This document shows, piece after piece, positions 61,601 through 64,000 of a DNA stretch of 64,000 nt. The translations under genes were made by a program, and so were the position numbers. The DNA comes from Aphidius gifuensis. Taxonomy: Eukaryota; Arthropoda; Insecta; Hymenoptera; Braconidae. Under the pieces are notes generated by a model. The model saw only the letters and a list, made by a program, of their open reading frames with translations, did not search any database and was not told where the DNA came from. Position 1 is the stretch's first letter, and each line of letters opens with the position of its first letter. The stretch is from contig NC_057793.1 of the NCBI RefSeq assembly GCF_014905175.1, positions 10,168,001 to 10,232,000 of the forward strand. Direction: 5' to 3'.

Positions 61601-64000
61601 ACTGGGCGTATTGCAATTTAAATCTTCTGAAACACGCAAAGCACGTGGCCTTACTGCTCAATCACGTCCCCTGGAATTGCAAAAGGAATTTTTCGTAGCC
61701 GACAGAAATATATATACACAAAAAAAAATAAAAAATATACAATGTGTTATTATTATTCTCTTTTGAATTGTATCAAGATGCATTAACAAAGTAATGAATG
61801 AGAAAAATCATGACGAAATATGATGATATAATAATCGAAAAGTTAGTCACTGCTGCTAAATCTGCTCGATCAATTTTTATATCAATTAATTTCTCAATTT
61901 AATTTAGGAATCATTAGAAACTGTATTGGAAATCTTGGAAATCACTGCTGAGAGCATAGAGTGTATATACTTTTTATCAATGAGCAGTCTTATTTATATC
62001 AATTTATTTCCAAGCCAAACAAAATGTAGTCATCATCAGAGCAAAATAATTTGATTATTTTATTTCAAACACTAAAGTCATCTAGAGAAAGTACATTGAC
62101 TCGACAATATGACTGTTTCTCCATGAAATTTTATAGTTTACTTGACGACAATCTGGTGTCTGCAAGATCTCAAGGAATATTTTTTTAATTTACTTTTTTA
62201 TACTGTAATGTTCATCTGTGTATTTCTAATTTCAAATAAAATATTTACAAGTCAAAAATTAGTTAAAAAAAACACAATTGCTCTTTTTTTTCGATTAAAT
62301 CTAGTGACCAAGTCAAGACGATTCACACGAAATCACAGAGAATCACCATTCATCACCGAAAACCATTGGAATTCTTTAAAAATTTTTGAAAATTTTGAAT
62401 CATTTGGACAGTGACTAACCCCCCTTGATAATAATAGTAAAGAAAAATTACAACTGTGTGTGAATGCCTGAAGATAATCAAGAAAATAAAATGAATGTAA
62501 AAAGACGATGAGTAAGATAGTTAAAAAAAAAAAGGGAACTAAACCTCGAGAGGGCCTTCTGGCTAAGAATATATAATATATATATTGTGCACATATATGC
62601 AAAATATATTTATATATATATTTATATATCTGTATCGGTTTGAAGAATAAGTGGGGCCATGTGTTCAGTGTCAAATTGCTTTGGCTAGTCTCGTATAATC
62701 CAACACAATGTAAAATACACATATACATGTCTTCCTTTTATTTCCACTTAAAAACCTTAAATAATTGCCGCTCAGTGTCGTATATGTATTATTCTTTGTA
62801 CAACAACCAACCAACTCTATATACTCAAATCTTTTGACAATATTCTTTTGTCTAAAATGAAAAAAAAAAAATAAAAAAATACCTTTAAATACAAAAAACA
62901 ATGGAGAACAAAAGAATTTAAAAGAAAAAAAAAATTAATTTAAAAAATAATCTTAAAAACTATATAGTTAATATGTATATGCATAAATCACATAGATATA
63001 ATTCAAATATTTTATGGATATAATGTGATTTTCAGATGGGACAGTTCTTTGCCATGGCAATGCCAACGAAAATTAAAAGAAAGATTTTAGTGTCAGGAAC
63101 AAAGCACTTTGGCATCTGGAACGCGTTAGATTCAAACCATGTGCCTACACAGTTTTAGAGGTTCATCGAAACAGTTTTTTTTTTTTTATTTTTTATTTGT
63201 AGCTGTTTTAGAAAAAATAAAAAAAAAAATTGTTTTTTTTAGTCTAGTCCACACACGGGGTTCTGGTGATGCCGGATAGTAGTGGCACCCACGTGCGCAA
63301 TATCTCTTTTCTACTCTCATCTGGATACGTTATGTTTATGTTGGATATGAGTTTGACTCTGGGATAAAAAAAAATATATATATATAAATATATATTATCT
63401 ACAGGGAGAACAAAAAAAAAAAAAAAAATGTGGTAGACGATTCGAATAAAACAAGAGGCACATGTAATTCACTGGTGTGTATATTTTATACATTAGAAAC
63501 TTAGCGGGGTTAACAAAATGCGGTAAAGTCTGTGCTCCGATTATATAGGCACTTAAAAAAAAAAAAAATATGATACATATAATATACCAACACGCAAGTG
63601 AATATTTATTTTCAAATAGAAAAAATATCTAATAATAATTATTAGCAAATAAATTAATGTAAAAAAAAAAATTATATATATGAATTGTGAAACCTTCATT
63701 TAAAAATGTCAACATTTATTTGTTACTATAATTTTTCTATTTTTTATACTTTTTTTTTTTCTATTGACATCATTTTGTAATTCTCTTTTTTTTTTACCAC
63801 AGATTAAATGAATAAATTGTTTCCTGATTTATGAGTATGAATAAGTAAATGGAATGATAAACTTAATCAAATAACCTACTATTACGATTCTAGTATTTAA
63901 ATAGATAAATAAAATAATGAAAAAAAAAAGTTTATAAAAAATAATTAAAAATATGTCATTGTATTTGTCAAGTATCCTTCAATTTTTTTTGTCATTTGAT
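55631..64000 (-). other. Presumed SoxD 5' intron or upstream region
   Basis: The splice acceptor at 55631 means transcribed sequence continues to the right. No coding exon was found. Patches less AT-rich than average lie near 57895-58080, 60120-60200, 61125-61200, 61610-61680 and 63030-63320. The MITE-like element at 61850-62418 lies here. Confidence 0.5.
61850..62418. mobile_element. MITE-like element with 11-base terminal inverted repeats
   Basis: The ends are GTTAGTCACTG (61850) and CAGTGACTAAC (62418), perfect inverted repeats 569 bases apart. The interior has no transposase frame. The 3' part (tcacacgaaatcacagagaa and following) is shared with 38309-38590 and with about 50 bases near 45095-45145. 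The target-site duplication is unclear, so the superfamily is not assigned. Confidence 0.6.

Noticed and set aside
62142..62414. 90-codon plus-strand frame
   Set aside because: It lies entirely inside the MITE-like repeat and has no transposase features.
1..64000. tRNA, rRNA genes and CRISPR arrays
   Set aside because: No cloverleaf-type B-box and A-box pair, rRNA core or regular repeat-spacer array was recognised by eye on either strand.

Overview
The window is very AT-rich eukaryotic DNA with introns, long homopolymer and AT-microsatellite tracts, a BEL/Pao LTR retrotransposon and several animal genes. The gene set (RecQ/BLM helicase, SDHAF2, an ABCC4-like transporter, a SoxD factor) and the element type point to an insect. 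A parasitoid hymenopteran is my best guess, but that is inference from composition only.

Layout. (1) 2-1207 (+) is the 3' end of a Bloom-type RecQ helicase. It converges on a complete three-exon SDHAF2 gene (1426-2032, -). (2) About 2340-8867 (-) is a decayed BEL/Pao element. It has a 5' LTR, a primer-binding site matching the tRNA-Phe 3' end, a long leader, gag, an in-frame UGA in UGA-CUA-G context, protease/RT, and a truncated integrase. RNase H and the 3' LTR are missing. A second, diverged LTR of the same family lies at 10282-10715, with decayed coding-like DNA of unknown origin between the two LTRs. (3) 11.35-17.85 kb is a nested rearranged region. It holds a large inverted repeat (about 11508-16332) whose arms are two broken copies of an unrecognised multi-exon gene with Cys-rich modules, plus a third diverged copy (16.9-17.65 kb). 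Fragments of the same BEL gag flank it on both sides. (4) 17.9-22.8 kb has no convincing gene; it contains a short GATC-rich repeat patch and an inverted-repeat hairpin. (5) 22809-27075 (+) is a complete three-exon ABCC4/MRP4-like transporter of 1341 residues. (6) 31742-55630 (-) is a SoxD (SOX5/6/13, Drosophila Sox102F) gene. Six coding exons splice in frame to 885 residues and include an 18 kb intron. A splice acceptor 7 bases before the ATG implies a non-coding first exon further right, possibly outside the window. (7) 55.6-64 kb is presumed SoxD 5' intron or upstream DNA with dispersed repeats, including a MITE-like element with terminal inverted repeats at 61850-62418.

The host genes are unrelated in function: DNA repair, mitochondrial complex II assembly, membrane export and developmental transcription. 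Three dispersed repeat families recur across the window (GATCAGG-rich, CGGAGAAA-rich, and the GTTAGTCACTG-ended MITE). All exon boundaries were read by eye from GT/AG sites and phase continuity. No search or folding program was run.
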